NCBI GenBank assembly: GCA_030035585.1
Contig: CM057466.1
Coordinates: 60,209,233 to 60,273,232, forward strand
Length of the DNA: 64,000 bases
Reading direction: 5' to 3'
Source of the DNA: Dugong dugon
Lineage: Eukaryota; Chordata; Mammalia; Sirenia; Dugongidae
Positions 23,091 through 34,444 of this stretch are shown one piece after another (within the stretch, counting starts at the first letter, position 1; each line of letters begins with the position of its first letter). The translations under genes were made by a program, and so were the position numbers. Under the pieces are notes generated by a model, which had not been told where the DNA came from, did no database searches, and saw only the letters and a list, made by a program, of their open reading frames with translations.

Positions 23091-23986
23091 CAGAAACTAC
23101 ATGACTGGGCTATTCATTTCATTCCCTACCATTTACCTCATTCGTCCCCAGCAAGTCTCCAAAAAACTATTGTAAAGATCCCATTCAGAGTCCCAAATTC
23201 CCTGGGTAGCACATTTCAGTAAAAGGACTGGCATGACTCTGTAGGATAAGGTTGGGCATGCTCACTTGCACATCACAGAGAGGTGATCTAGAATCTTGAA
23301 ACTCTGGTCACGAGAGCAATAACGGAGGAAACCAGGAGCGGGCTTGACTTCTTGGCTGTCAGCAAGTGCAAACGTTGTGATGGGGAATGATGATGCCTGC
23401 TGCCCAGTTAAAAGGTTCCAATCAATGAGAGGAAACTTGTCTACGCAATGGAAAACCTTTCACTGTGTCTGACAGAGGCAGGAGTGCAAAGTCATAAAAA
23501 AAAGAACAAAAATTTGCTTGCCAATTCCCTGAAAGGTCCCTTTTAAGCATTGAGATTCCTTGAGCTGGAGGTGGGGAGCTCAGATGTCATCAGATAGGTT
23601 ATTAATGTTTCAGAGATTGCAGAATCATAAAAGTTAAATATGGAGAGTAGCTATTAAGCCTTCTAATCCCTGAACTGCCAATACCGCCTCTCCCTCCTTC
23701 ATCTCTGTGTGTTCAGGTAGGTTGTCAGGGCTGGTTTAAAACAAAGCCTGGGGCTGGGCTTCCTCTCTTGCTGCAGGTGTCTCTGGTGAGATTTGACAGG
23801 AAGTTGGCCAGAGTGGTTTCCTAAATCAGGGGCATGAGAAGGGGAAGTGAGGAGGTTCTTGGGTAAAGTTCAACAGCAAGGCAGTACTTGCTGTGGGGTA
23901 GAACAGCTGGAATTCACAGCTTCGAACACATTTTAGAGACAGGCAATGAAGACGTCTCAGTTTATTGAGAGGTGGTCCTACCCTTA
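23091..23986. other. Unassigned stretch
   Basis: About 900 bp with no recognised element or gene. Confidence 0.45.
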
Positions 23987-24200
23987 GGCCCTGGGTTATG
24001 CAGATGGTTAAGCACTGGGCTACTAACCTAAAGGTTGGCTATTCAAACCCATCCAGAGGCACCTTGGAAGAAAGGCTTGGCAATCTACTTCTGAAAAATC
24101 AGCCACTGAAAACTCTGTGGAGCACAGTTCTACTCTGACACACATGAGGTCACTATGAATTGGAGTCAACTCGACAGCAACTGGTTTGGTTTTGGTTTTT
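23987..24200 (+). mobile_element. AfroSINE family A
   Basis: Head 'ccctgggttatgcagatggt' with 'ctactaacctaaaggttggc', body 'gaaaggcttggcaatctact', tail 'gagtcaactcgacagcaact', then a T/G-rich end. Confidence 0.9.
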
Positions 24201-24848
24201 GTTCCTACCCTTGGTCATACTCAGAGCGGGTGACCTCCCATGTGCTATGAATTGAGATGTGTTTGTGACTACTGGAAGCTTACCACTAGCAAGTATTTCT
24301 TTTGGGTTAAGATACGATTCCCTATTAAAATGCAAATCCTCCTGGGACAAAGAATACATTAAATCTGATCATCATTCACCTGGATGTAGATTTAAGCATC
24401 AGATCTTGGTCAAATGACTGAGTACAGGCTTTGATGGAACTGGGTTGGGAGTGGGGGTAAAGGTGTGAGGAAGCATGTGTTCTGGGCAGCAGAAGGTGCT
24501 TGTTGGGAGGAGTAAATGCTGTGGAGGGACTGTCTCCATTCACCTGCGGCAACATATGGACTCTGGCCAGATCTGTGGTCAGTTCTCAGTCCCCGAACAT
24601 CACACTCAACTGCTGCCAGTGGGCCCAAGATGCACCCAAGGCCAAGGACACCAAGGCCGATCCTCCGTGCACCCTTCTTTCCTGACCCACCTGCCCTCTG
24701 TCCAGGGCACAGCAGTGCGGGGACATGAAAACAACTCTGTACCTCATTTCATTTGGAACGCTGAGTGAATTTCCAACTGACTTCACAGCACTGATGACAG
24801 GAATTGGGAATTTACAGGTGGAGGGCCAGGCTCTTTATCCAAGAACAT
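24201..24848. other. Unassigned stretch
   Basis: 24500-24740 is GC-richer with overlapping short open frames in all three + frames. None resembles a known protein and no splice or start context is convincing. Confidence 0.4.
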
Positions 24849-25508
24849 GGTAAACTAAATAATGGTCTCTGAAGATGTACATGTCCTAACCCCCATAACC
24901 TATGAATATGTTACCTTACATAGCAAAAGGGACTTTGTAGATGTGATTAAGTTACAGATCTTGAGATGGGAGATTATCCTGGATTATCCAAGTAGGCTTG
25001 GTGTAATCACATGAGTCCTTAAAAGCATACAACCCATTGCCATGAAGTAGATTCCAACTCATAGTGACCCTATAGGACTGAGTAGAACTGCCTCATAGGG
25101 TTTCCAAGGAGTGGCTGGTGGATTTGAACTGCTGACCTTTAGGTTAGCAGCCAAGATCTTAAACACCGTGCCACCAGAGCCGCCACAAAAGCATATAGTC
25201 AGTGATATATTCCTGGATATAGTCTGTGAAAGAGAGATGTGACTACGGAAGAAACATTGCTGGCTTTGAAGATGGAGGAAAGGGCCTCAAGCCAAGGAAT
25301 ACAGGTGACCTGTATAAACCAGAGAGGACAAGGAAATGAACTCTCCCCTAGAGACTCAAGGAAGAAATGCAGTCCTGCTAACACCTTGACTTTAGCCCAG
25401 TGAGACACTATGGGAGTTCTGACCTACAGAATGGTAAGGTAGTGAATCTGTGTTGTTTTAAGCCCCTGAGTTTGAGATATTTGTTACAGCAGCAATAGAA
25501 AACAAAAA
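24849..25508 (+). mobile_element. MLT1-like LTR, split by a SINE
   Basis: Order fits a MaLR LTR: 'ctaaataatggtctctgaag', 'atgtccta', 'aagggactttgtagatgtga', 'gagattatcctggattatcc', [SINE], 'aacaccttgactttagccca', 'tgttgttttaagcccctgag', 'ttacagcagcaatagaaaac'. Confidence 0.82.
25030..25186 (-). mobile_element. AfroSINE family A, short form, inside an LTR
   Basis: Exact 9-bp TSD 'aaaagcata' (25021-25029, 25187-25195). Lacks the middle 'gaagcagactgcca' block, like the copies at 25.6, 31.9, 34.2, 45.2 and 51.5 kb, which form a shorter subfamily. Confidence 0.92.
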
Positions 25509-25581
25509 AACTATTAGTAAGCTTGAGACAAATTAATCCATCATTGTCTCCCATCCCTGTTCTCTGTCACTTCCAAAATAA

Positions 25582-25758
25582 AGGATCCCTGGTGGCACAG
25601 TGGTTAACAGCTATGGCTGCTAACCAATAGGATGGCAGGTCAAATCCACCAGCGGCTCCTTGGAAACCCTGTGGGGCAGTTCTACTCTGTCTTATAGGGT
25701 TGCTATGAGTCGGAATCGACTCTACGGCAATGGGTTTGTTTGTTTGTTTGTTTGTTTT
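25582..25758 (+). mobile_element. AfroSINE family A, short form, with (TTTG)n tail
   Basis: Head 'ccctggtggcacagtggtta', 'ctgctaaccaa', body 'ggggcagttctactctgtct', tail 'gagtcggaatcgactctacg', then (TTTG) repeats at 25735-25758. One of the least diverged copies here. Confidence 0.93.
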
Positions 25759-25878
25759 AGCCATCTCCTTCCTCTTAAATACTCTTTCTCATATAGCTGT
25801 CCACTTCCTCACCCAACTCATCCTCCAAAACATTTCCACTCAGCCCTCTGAAACCTCCTTTCAATGAATAATAATAAA

Positions 25879-25926
25879 TAGGGTCACTGTGAGTTAGAAC
25901 TGACTTGAGGACACATAACAACAACG
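25879..25926 (+). mobile_element. AfroSINE/RTE tail scrap
   Basis: Only the final ~48 bp: 'gggtcactgtgagttagaac' then 'gacttgagg' and 'aacaacaac'. Confidence 0.7.
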
Positions 25927-25941
25927 TTATGTATTAGGCAG

Positions 25942-26118
25942 AGTTCTTTGGTGGTGCAAACGGTTAATCACTTGGGCACTAACTGAAAGGTTAGAGGTTG
26001 AAGAAAGTCCTGGTGATCTGTTTCTGAAGGGTCACAGCCATTGAAAACCCTATGGAGCACAGTTCTATGATACACATGGGGTCGCCATGAGTCAGAATTG
26101 ACTCCATAGAAACTGGAA
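25942..26118 (+). mobile_element. AfroSINE family A
   Basis: Head 'tttggtggtgcaaacggtta', body 'gtcctggtgatctgtttctg', tail 'gagtcagaattgactccata'. Confidence 0.87.
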
Positions 26119-26129
26119 AACTGGAATGT

Positions 26130-26290
26130 AGTGGACACTTACTTTCATACCTTATAAAGTGCTTGGGTTTTACACATATAGAAACTAAGGCTTAAAGAGG
26201 TAAAGTAACCTGTCCAGTGCCATACAGCAGGGAGTGATGGCGATAGGGTTCAAATCAGATTCACGGTTTGTGCCCTTGGTCTCTATTCAA
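26130..26290 (-). mobile_element. MIR SINE
   Basis: Complement of MIR: 'gaaactaaggcttaaagagg', 'taaagtaacctgtccagtgc', 'gggttcaaatcagattcac'. Confidence 0.65.
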
Positions 26291-26713
26291 TGCTTCCCAA
26301 AGGCCATATTACAGAATAATAGAGTAGGGCATGAATATGTGGTAGGTGAAAACAGGATGCCTTGGCCTGTTGTCCAGTTCTCACTTTCTCTCTACTTCCT
26401 CATTGCTGTCTCCTGAGGTCCAGGCCAGCCTTGGGCTCCAAATATGACTCCCTCAATCTGACACCCACCATCCTCTTGGGCCTTTTATGTCTGAGCAACG
26501 GATTCATCTGGCACTCTTGCTTCATAGTCCCCTCCTCTGCCACTTTTGTCCTCCACCCTCATGACTAACCTACCTGGGACAGATCCATTTCTGAAAGGAC
26601 AAACCCCAATATCCAGGCCTCTGCACAGCCTCCACTCTCCTTCCTGCTTGCTCTCTCCTTTGTCCCTTAATGTCTGCTTTTCTCTAAGGCCTCAATTCCT
26701 TGGCCCTCCTTTC
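26291..26713. other. Unassigned, pyrimidine-rich
   Basis: C/T-rich sequence, possibly an eroded L2. No gene seen. Confidence 0.4.
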
Positions 26714-26910
26714 TAAGGAGACCTGATGGCACAACAGTTAAGCACTTCACTGCTAATTGAAAGGTTGGCCGTTTGAACCCACCCAGTAGTTGGAGAAAAA
26801 CCTGGCAATCTGCTTCTGTAAAGGTTACAGCCAAGAAAACCTTATGGGGCAGTGCTACTCTGTCACATGGGTCGCTATGAGTTGAATCGACTCAAAGGCA
26901 TCCCACAACA
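26714..26910 (+). mobile_element. AfroSINE family A
   Basis: Head 'acctgatggcacaacagtta', 'ggccgtttgaacccaccc', body 'cctggcaatctgcttctgta', tail 'gagttgaatcgactcaaagg'. Confidence 0.88.
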
Positions 26911-27485
26911 TCCCCCTTTTCTACGTCTGTTTGCCCCATCCTGCCTTCACTGTATACACAGTAGAACCATCTGTTGTACCCCAAACTACTAAACAAAGAA
27001 ACTTGCAGGGGAGGGCAGGCACTGGTTTGTTTAAATCTCTCCAAGTGATTCTGGTGCACAGCCAAGGTTTAGAACCGTTGCTCAAAAGGAGCCTGCACCC
27101 TTAGGGATCCCCTCAACCTCTCACCCCTGCCTGTTACTCCTTTGCTCTCTTGTCCTTGCACTCTCTGACCTTGCACATGCCCCAACTCTGGGTAGATTCA
27201 ACAGTTTGCTTTTGCTGTTGTTTTAGTTGGGAATCTTTGGGTTACAAGTAACAGAAACTTCCTTTGGCAAACCTAAGAAAATGTTAGAAGAAATTTCTTA
27301 TAAGCATAAAAGTGTGTCTTACAGGGCAAGGATGCAGCTAGCATTCTGGGAGGCCTAGCACCAGAGGCTGAAGCACTTTTAAAAGAAACCTAGGCCAGCC
27401 TGTTTGTGTCCTCATCACCATCTCTCTGTATGCTTCTGTTTCAGTCTTGTCATGTGCTGAAAAAAAAAAAAAAAATTCTGCTTTC
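26911..27485. other. Mostly unassigned, one hAT scrap
   Basis: 27030-27080 ('tctccaagtgattctggtgc', 'gtttagaaccgttgctc') looks like the right end of a MER5-type hAT element. 27230-27450 may be another old LTR or MITE but I cannot name it. An A run closes it at about 27460-27475. Confidence 0.4.
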
Positions 27486-27490
27486 CTGTC

Positions 27491-27981
27491 TGTCATGGAT
27501 TGAACTGTGTCCCCCAAAAATATCTGTCAACTTGGCTAGGTCATGATTCCCAGTGTTGTATGATTGTCTACCATTTTGTAATCTGAGGTGATTTCCCTGT
27601 GTGTTGTAAATGCTATCACTATGATGCAGTAAAATGGATCAGTGACAGTTATACCGATGAAATCGACAAGATTAGATAGTGTCTTAAGCCAATCTCTTTT
27701 GAGATATAAAAGAGAAGTGAGCAGAGAGCTGGGGACCTCATACCACCAAGAAAGCAGTGCCGAGAGCAGAGCACATCTTTTGGACCTGAGGTTCCTGCGC
27801 TGAGATGCTCCCAGACCAAGGGAAGACTGATGGATCACAAGGACCTTCCTCCAGAGCCAACAGAGACAGAAAGCCTTCTCACCCTGAATTTGGACTTGTA
27901 GCTGTGAGAGAATAAATTTATCTTTGTTAAAGACATCCACTTGGGGTATTTCTGTTATAGCAGCACTAGATGACTAAGACA
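27491..27981 (+). mobile_element. Solo LTR, MaLR/ERVL-like (copy 1)
   Basis: TG...CA ends ('tgtcatggattgaactgtg' to 'tagatgactaagaca') and an exact 5-bp TSD 'ctgtc' (27486-27490, 27982-27986). Poly(A) signal 'aataaa' at 27911-27916. 491 bp, no internal region, so a solo LTR left by recombination. The closing 'aaataaattt...gttaaag' block resembles the MaLR group; family placement is inferred. A 134-codon antisense frame (27536-27940) is a by-product. Confidence 0.9.
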
Positions 27982-27986
27982 CTGTC

Positions 27987-28429
27987 CTCGTGGTGAGAAA
28001 TGGCTACCGCCAATAACAGCAGTCTAAGATGGGAAGTTTTAGACCTAGTTTTAAATGCCAAGGGTAGTGATTCTACTACCTTTGGACTGGATCATATTCT
28101 TTCCCTGGGACCAATCAACTGTGTCCTGCAAAGCTGTGATCATGTGGCATAAACATGGCTTCTCCCTAAATAACTCATAAACCTACATGAATGGAAGGGG
28201 TAGTGAAAGTGGTGGCTCTCAGAAAATGTGGAGGGTGGGAGAGAGAATTTTTCACCCAAACAACAGTAGGATTGCTAAATAGAATTGAGGAAATTTACCC
28301 AAATATGAGAAGAGTGCTAGTGCAATTTTTTTTTTTTTTTTTTTACTGTGTTAACTGGCTCATCAATAGAGTTCACTACCCGTTTTATTCATTTATGGTC
28401 AGTAATTTCTCAGTCACCTAAGCTGACTT
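27987..28429. other. Unassigned stretch
   Basis: Contains a T run near 28326-28344. No element or gene recognised. Confidence 0.45.
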
Positions 28430-28789
28430 CTGAGCCTTTCCACAATCTTGCCACAGCCTTCTATTTTACAGAGAAAATACAATCCAATGGGCAAGATCTT
28501 CTTCAACTCTCACTTTCTTTTAGCTGAGAAATCGATCTATGTCAATACCTTCCTTCTCCAATACTTTCTCCTGCCCCTTCCTGCTCTATCAACCCATCCC
28601 TCTGTGATACATCTTCACCTGCTATTCCTATAGGTTCTTACCCCTCAACCGGGATTATGTCCATGGCTGAGCCTCTTCTCTGTATCTCCCCATGGCCCTA
28701 GTTCTCTCTCACTTCACCACCAGAATTCTGGCTTCAGATTTTAACTTCCTACTTAATTCTCAATACACTCAATCTCTCTTCTGTCTGCC

Positions 28790-29575
28790 CTACCCTAGCA
28801 CCAATTCAGGGTAACCTCTCAGGCTAAGGTCACCAATAACCTCCCAATTGCCACACCCAATGGGTGATTTCCAACCTCCATCTTAATGCACCTCTCTGCT
28901 GTCTTTGGCACAAGCTTCTAAATATGTCTCAAATCATTTCCTTTCTCTCTGTCCCCGTGGCCATGTCAGGCCCTCTTCAAATCGCTCTTGAACTGTTGTA
29001 ATAGTGTGCTTAATACCTTCCCTGCCTTTAGTGTTACCCAACTTTCCTTACTGCTATTAGAGTTATTTTCTAAAATAAAATCTCACCAAGCCACTCTCCT
29101 GTTTAGAATCCTTCAATTATCTCCATAACCCATCAGGTGGGTTCAAAATTCTTAGTATGGCATACAAAGCCTTTGCACCATGGATCCCACCTACATTTCC
29201 AGCCTCATTTTCTACCCCTCACCCCTCTGCATCCTGTGTCCATGCATCGGAGATGCTTATAGCTCCCTAAACAAGCCACACAACTATGCATACTTTCCAC
29301 CACTCTGCCCTGATACCTTTCTCTGTTTGTACATCTCAGCTCAAAGACATCCTGTTTGATGAAGCCTTCCCTGGCTGCTCCAGGGAGAGCCAACTATTTT
29401 CCTCTTCTTGGCTCCCGTACACCTTATGTGTTTTTCAGTTGTAGAGCTTCTCACATTGCATATTTATGGTTTCTTTACATGTCAGCTTTTCCCATAAGAT
29501 CACAGGGTCCTTAAGGACAAAGAAGGGGATTTAATCATTCTTAGGCAAAAAATATGTAATAAGTGAATGAATAAA
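28790..29575 (+). mobile_element. L2 LINE, 3' part
   Basis: 'aaggtcaccaataacctccc' with 'attgccacacccaatgggtg' is the L2 polymerase frame (VTNNLPIATPNG). Then 'aaatctcaccaagccactct', 'agtatggcatacaaagcctt', 'gatgaagccttccctggct', ending 'aagtgaatgaataaatgg'. The frame is broken. C/T-rich sequence upstream (28430-28790) may belong to it. Confidence 0.75.
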
Positions 29576-30212
29576 TGGAAAGGGGATGTCCATGGAGACT
29601 GAGTTGGAAAGCCTATAAAGTGAGACAACACAAGTTGACTTGGGAGACTTTGCCACAAAAAGATGTACATCTACCTCTGGATTTGTTTGTTTCTGTTGAA
29701 CATTGCCTGATTCTGATTCAGGTAAAATGTACCTCCTTCATCTTTGTATCTGCTTCCTTTGATAGCCTCTATCAAGATATTACTCAGCTTCTTCTGGCTT
29801 CTACCTCTTTGCTTTTCCTCTTAAAATCCAATTTTGAAAAGCAAGTTGAGGAATTCAGCCACTGAGAGATGTTCATTGATTTATTTTACCTTCCTTATTT
29901 ATTAATGGGACCACTTTCTCCTTGATATTTCTTTTTTCTCTCTGATGTATTTGTAAGAGCTTTGCTCCTTTCTTTTAACTCCTATGCATTAGATTACCCC
30001 AGCCTTTGGGTTTTCTCCTCTGTCTTTTCCTTTCCATCCTTTCTGACTCTGGCTGAGATACTTTTATGTCTCATTTCCTAAGTCCCTGTGTCCAGCAGAA
30101 GTTTTAAATGATCTTCAACCTTCATGTTGGTCCCTGAAGAAGTCCAAGTGCTGACTTCCAAATCCTTGCATCTTGTTTTTTTGTTTGTTTGTTTGTTTTT
30201 AAGGCTTTGGCT
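29576..30212. other. Unassigned stretch
   Basis: T/C-rich in places, with a (GTTT)n patch at 30179-30200. No supported gene; the 96-codon frame at 29575-29865 is not recognisable. Confidence 0.4.
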
Positions 30213-30470
30213 CTTGATTAGGGTTAATACACTGATCTTGGAGCCATGCTGCCTGGGTTCAAGTCCCAGCTCTACCACTTACTGACTGTGTGACCTTGTC
30301 AGAATTACTTAACTTCTTCGTACCTTCCTCTCCTCTTCTGCAAAAATGGGCTTAATAATAATGCCTACCTCCTGAAGTTGTTGTAAGGATTAACTTTATT
30401 GAAAACTAAAATACTTAGAAGAGTGCCCAGAGCAGAGTATGCCCTCCATGGGTAGTAATTCTTTCTATTA
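30213..30470 (+). mobile_element. MIR SINE, near complete
   Basis: 'gatcttggagccatgctgcc', 'tgggttcaagtcccagctct', 'accacttactgactgtgtga', 'ccttg', then 'agagtgcccagagcagagta'. A textbook MIR core. Confidence 0.88.
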
Positions 30471-30576
30471 TTGAAACTTCATGTTCTCCCTCACCTTCCT
30501 CTTGCTGGGTACAGTGTTTTCTTTGGTTGGCTAGCATGAAGCATTCAGGAATCAATTCTTCTGGGCAGAACATTTT

Positions 30577-30775
30577 TCTAGGGTAGCACAAATAGTTAAG
30601 CATTCAACTACTAGCCAAAAGGTTGGCAGTTCAAACCCACCCAGAGGCTCCTCGGAAGGCAGGCCTGGCAATTGGCTTCTGAAAGGACACAACCTTGAAT
30701 ACCCTATGAAACAGTTCTACTCTGCGCACAGGGGGTAACCATGAGTTGGAATTCACTCAACGGAACTAACAACAG
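30577..30775 (+). mobile_element. AfroSINE family A
   Basis: Head 'agggtagcacaaatagttaa', 'ggcagttcaaacccacccag', body 'gcctggcaattggcttctga', tail 'gagttggaattcactcaacg', 'aactaacaacag'. Confidence 0.9.
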
Positions 30776-30879
30776 CCATATGTGTAATGACTAGAGGGTG
30801 AACACAAGTTCAAGCGTTCAAAGAAAGGCCAGACCCTGTTTATAAACCTAGGTGACTGTAACAGAAGAGAAATAGAACT

Positions 30880-31115
30880 GAACCTTTTATCAAGTGCTTA
30901 CAGGGCTAGGCAGTGTGATAGGTATCTTATTATATATGATTTCTTCCTTTTAGCAATTTCTGAAGGTTGAAATCATGATGTCCATATTTTATAGAGGAAG
31001 AAACTGACATATAGTAAGGTTAAGTTTCTTGTCCAACAGCACACAGCATTGAAGTAGCAGAACTAGAATTTGAACCCAGACTGTCCTGGCTGTAAAGCCC
31101 ATTTCCTTAATCACA
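30880..31115 (-). mobile_element. MIR SINE
   Basis: Complement of MIR: 'aagtgcttacagggctaggc', 'ttatagaggaagaaactgac', 'gaatttgaacccagactgtc'. Confidence 0.78.
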
Positions 31116-31124
31116 TGGCTATAT

Positions 31125-31320
31125 TGTTATTGTTAGTTGCTTTCGAGTCGGCTCTGACTCATGACGACACCACGTATAATAGAATGAAACACTGCCAGTC
31201 CTACGCCATTTTCTCAATCATTGGTATATCTGAATCCACTGTTTTGGTTATTATGTTAATCCATCTCATTGTGGGTTTCCCTCATTTTCGCTGACCCTCT
31301 ATTTTACAAACATGTTCTTT
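31125..31320 (-). mobile_element. RTE 3' end, short
   Basis: Complement of the RTE tail: 'ttgttagttgctttcgagtc', then 'tgttaatccatctcattgtg' and 'gaccctctattttacaaaca'. Confidence 0.85.
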
Positions 31321-31895
31321 TTTAGGGATTGGACACGTGGCTAAACTGGATCCCAAATAAAAGAGTGTTGTTATTATTCTGTGATCTGATGTAAGATGAT
31401 TTACGGTGAAGCTAGAGCCAGGCATATCAATTTTCTAGTGTAAATGTGTGTGAGGTGAAAGGGCCCAGATGAGTGGGTGACTATAACACTGGAGATAAAG
31501 GGGTGAATCTGGGAGTAAGTACCACAGTTTGTTGTTGTATTTTTAGGGGCAGGGGTGTTTGCAGAAGAAAACACCCAACACAGGGCCCTGGCATCTTGCA
31601 GTTGCTCAGTAAGTTTGTGTTGAGTAGGCACACGAATGCATAAAAAGTAGCAAGAGGGGCAGTGGCAGCCCGTGGAGCAGAGCTCATCTTGGGGTGAGGC
31701 TGTGGGGCAGGAGGCCAGACAGGAGGTCCCAGAGAGAGTCAACCTTCTGGCTCAGGGCACATGCTGGAGACCACAGCAGTGGGAACATCAGGAGGGGCTA
31801 GAGCTGGGTAATGAAAGAGAACGTCAGGCGGACTTGTAGGAGCTGCCTCCTGTGACTGGCTGCTGGGAAGGGTTTGGTTCATTAGGAGTAGTCTA
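31321..31895. other. Unassigned stretch
   Basis: No element recognised. The 113-codon antisense frame (31401-31742) is not like any known protein. Confidence 0.4.
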
Positions 31896-32070
31896 GTGGA
31901 AACTCTGACAGCATAGTGGTTAAGAGCTACGGCTGCTAACCAAAAAGTCAGCAGTTTGAATCTACCAGACGCTCTTTGGAAACTCTGTGGGGCAGTTCTA
32001 CCCTGTCCTATAGGGTCGCTATGAGTCGGAATTGACTTGACGGCAACGGGTTTCGTTTTTGGATTTTTAG
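31896..32070 (+). mobile_element. AfroSINE family A, short form
   Basis: Head 'gacagcatagtggttaagag', 'ggctgctaaccaaaaagtca', tail 'gagtcggaattgacttgacg', then a T-rich end. Confidence 0.92.
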
Positions 32071-32078
32071 TGAGAACA

Positions 32079-32286
32079 TGGGTACCTGGCTGGTGCAAAT
32101 GGTTAAGTGCTCGACTATGAGCTGAAAGGTTAACTGTCTGAACCCACCCAGAGGTGCCTCAGAGGACAGGCCTGGAGATCTGTTTCTGAGAGGTCATAGC
32201 CTTGAAACCCCTATGGAATAGTTCCACTTTGCACACATGGGATCGCCATGAGTTGGAATCAGCTCGACAGAGCTAACAACAACACC
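32079..32286 (+). mobile_element. AfroSINE family A
   Basis: Head 'tacctggctggtgcaaatgg', body 'gcctggagatctgtttctga', tail 'gagttggaatcagctcgaca', 'gctaacaacaac'. Lies directly after the previous SINE. Confidence 0.9.
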
Positions 32287-32529
32287 AGTGGGGCTACATC
32301 CTCCACTTCCTTCCTCCATGATGGTGGGCCTGGGGTGGCTCCTTGATCCTCATGTTTGCCTCTTCATGTCTCGAGTGAACACTGGGAGCCAAGTGGCTAA
32401 CCTGGGCCAACTCACATCCAGAGCCATGTCTGAGTCTGCCCACTTTTAGAGGGACTCGTTTGAGGTGGCCAGGTAGCCAGGTAGGGTCCTTGCTGTTAAT
32501 ACTGAAAGTGACTGTGGGAGCTCCTCCAT

Positions 32530-33560
32530 AATCTAAACTCCTTGCTGTGACCTAAAGGCCCTGTCTGACTCTGACTCAAGTGCACTACCCTGTGGCTCGC
32601 TCACTGCACTCCTCCAGATGGGCCTTTTTTTCTGTCCCTCGGCTGAGGAACTCATTTTTGCCACAGGACTTTGCACTTGCTGTTCTGTCTGACTAAAATT
32701 CTTTTATTCTGGCTCCTAGAGTGGCTGGTCCCTTTGTCTTGGCTCCACATCTCCTCCCCAGGAGGGCTGCCCTGACTGCCTCCTCTAATACAGTGACCTG
32801 CTCAGTACCATTAGATCACCCTGTGTTATTTTATTTCTAGCATTTTTGCCCTTATCTCAAAGTATCTTATTTGTTTACTTGCTTGCTCTGTCTCCCCCAT
32901 CAAAAGTTAAGCTCTGCAGGAGCAAGGGCCTTGTCTGGTTTGTTCACTGTTACAGACTCAGTTTTTAGGGAGGTACCTTGCATGTAGTAGGTCCTTAATA
33001 AATATCAGTTATGGATTGAATTTGTCGTCTCAAAATATCTGTCAACTTGGCTAGGCCATGATTCCCAGTATTGTATGATTATCCATCATTTTGTCATCTG
33101 ATGTGATTTTCCTATGTGTTGTAAATCTTATCTCTATGATGTTAATGAGGCAGGATTAGGGGCAGTTATGTTAATGAGGCAGGACTCAATCTACAAGTTT
33201 AGGATGTATCTTAAGTCAATTTCTTTTGAGATATAAAAGAGAAACAAGTGGAGAGGTAGGGGGAACCTCATGCCACCAAGAAAACAGCACTGGGAGCAGA
33301 GCGTATCCTTTGGACACATGGTTCCTGCACGGGGAATCTCCTAGACCAGGAGAAGATTGATGACAAGGACCTTTCCCCACAGCCCACGGAGAGAGAAAAT
33401 CTTTCACTGGAGCTGGCACCCAGAATTCAGACTTCTAGCCACCTAGACTGTGAGAGAATAAATTTCTGTTTGTTAAAGCCATACACTTGTGGTATTTCTG
33501 TTATACCAGCACCAGATAACTAAGACAATATCTATTGAATAAATAAACAAATCTCAGAAT
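32530..33560 (+). mobile_element. L2 3' end, split by an LTR
   Basis: 'cacaggactttgcacttgct', 'gccctgactgcctcctctaa', 'aagctctgcaggagcaaggg', 'catgtagtaggtccttaata' lead to the L2 end. It stops at 'aatatc' (33006) and resumes after the LTR at 33528 with 'atatctattgaataaataaa'. Confidence 0.8.
33007..33527 (+). mobile_element. Solo LTR, MaLR/ERVL-like (copy 2), inside L2
   Basis: Exact 5-bp TSD 'atatc' (33002-33006, 33528-33532). Starts 'agttatggattg' (first T mutated) and ends 'aactaagaca'. It has an internal duplication around 'gttaatgaggcagga' (33140 and 33170) also hinted at in copy 3. Confidence 0.9.
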
Positions 33561-34199
33561 CACTTTTAATGCACTAAACTCAGCTTGACATGAACACACT
33601 CAATCTCTGTTATCATAAATTTCCCTGATTTCTGTTTAAAAATACCAGAATGTGGTTTTATAAATATGAAACAATGGAATCTGGTTGAATGCAATGCCAG
33701 GAAGACAGTTGGATTTTCTTATGATCACAGAAAGGAACGTAACCCACATGATTTTAAAATAATACAATATAATTTACTGTAAAGTGAAAAAGCAGGTTGC
33801 CAAGTATAGTATTTCTTATTTCTCTATTTAATAATGAGAAAAGCCACTTTAATGTTTGTTTGGGTTCAGCACTTAGCCCTTTCGTGACTCGTGGAACATA
33901 GGGGTATCCCAACCACTTTTTATGCATCTGGAATTCTTTGGGAAGGAGGTAGCCCGATTTTAATGTGTTTAGCCTCAAGGTGGCAGCCTTTTGGAATGCA
34001 TGAAACTCAAGAACCCTGAGTTGGAGCCTCATTTTTGTATAGATGGAGCAACATCTTAGGTGATGCCTCCTAGATGTGAGAATTTTCTAAACTTTTGACA
34101 AGTTTGCCTTTATTTCTGTGATAAGCCTCCTCACTATATTTCCCAGTTACTATATTCTCATTGACAATGTACTTATCACGAGAATAAGCTATTCCCAGT
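33561..34199. other. Unassigned stretch
   Basis: AT-rich. No element or gene recognised. Confidence 0.45.
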
Positions 34200-34213
34200 C
34201 TCCATTCAGTCAT

Positions 34214-34380
34214 TAAAAAAAAAAAAAAAAAAAACCCGTTGCTGTCAAGTGGATTCTGACTCATAGCGACTCTATAGGACAGAGTAGAACTGCCCTATAG
34301 GGTTTCCAAGGAGCGGTTGGTGGATTCGAAGTACCAACCTTTTGATTAGCAGCTGAACTCTTAACGCTGTGCCACCAGGG
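34214..34380 (-). mobile_element. AfroSINE family A, short form
   Basis: Exact 14-bp TSD 'ctccattcagtcat' (34200-34213, 34381-34394). The left side is a run of A, the complement of the T-rich SINE tail, followed by 'cccgttgctgtcaagtgg'. Confidence 0.95.
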
Positions 34381-34444
34381 CTCCATTCAGTCATAGTGTC
34401 TATTTTCTCCCTGACGCCATTCATTGTTTCCAGGTGTGGAACAG

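Noticed and set aside
24475-24786. Open frames in all three + frames and one - frame, possible processed pseudogene
   Set aside because: No frame resembles a known protein and there is no poly(A) tail or TSD.
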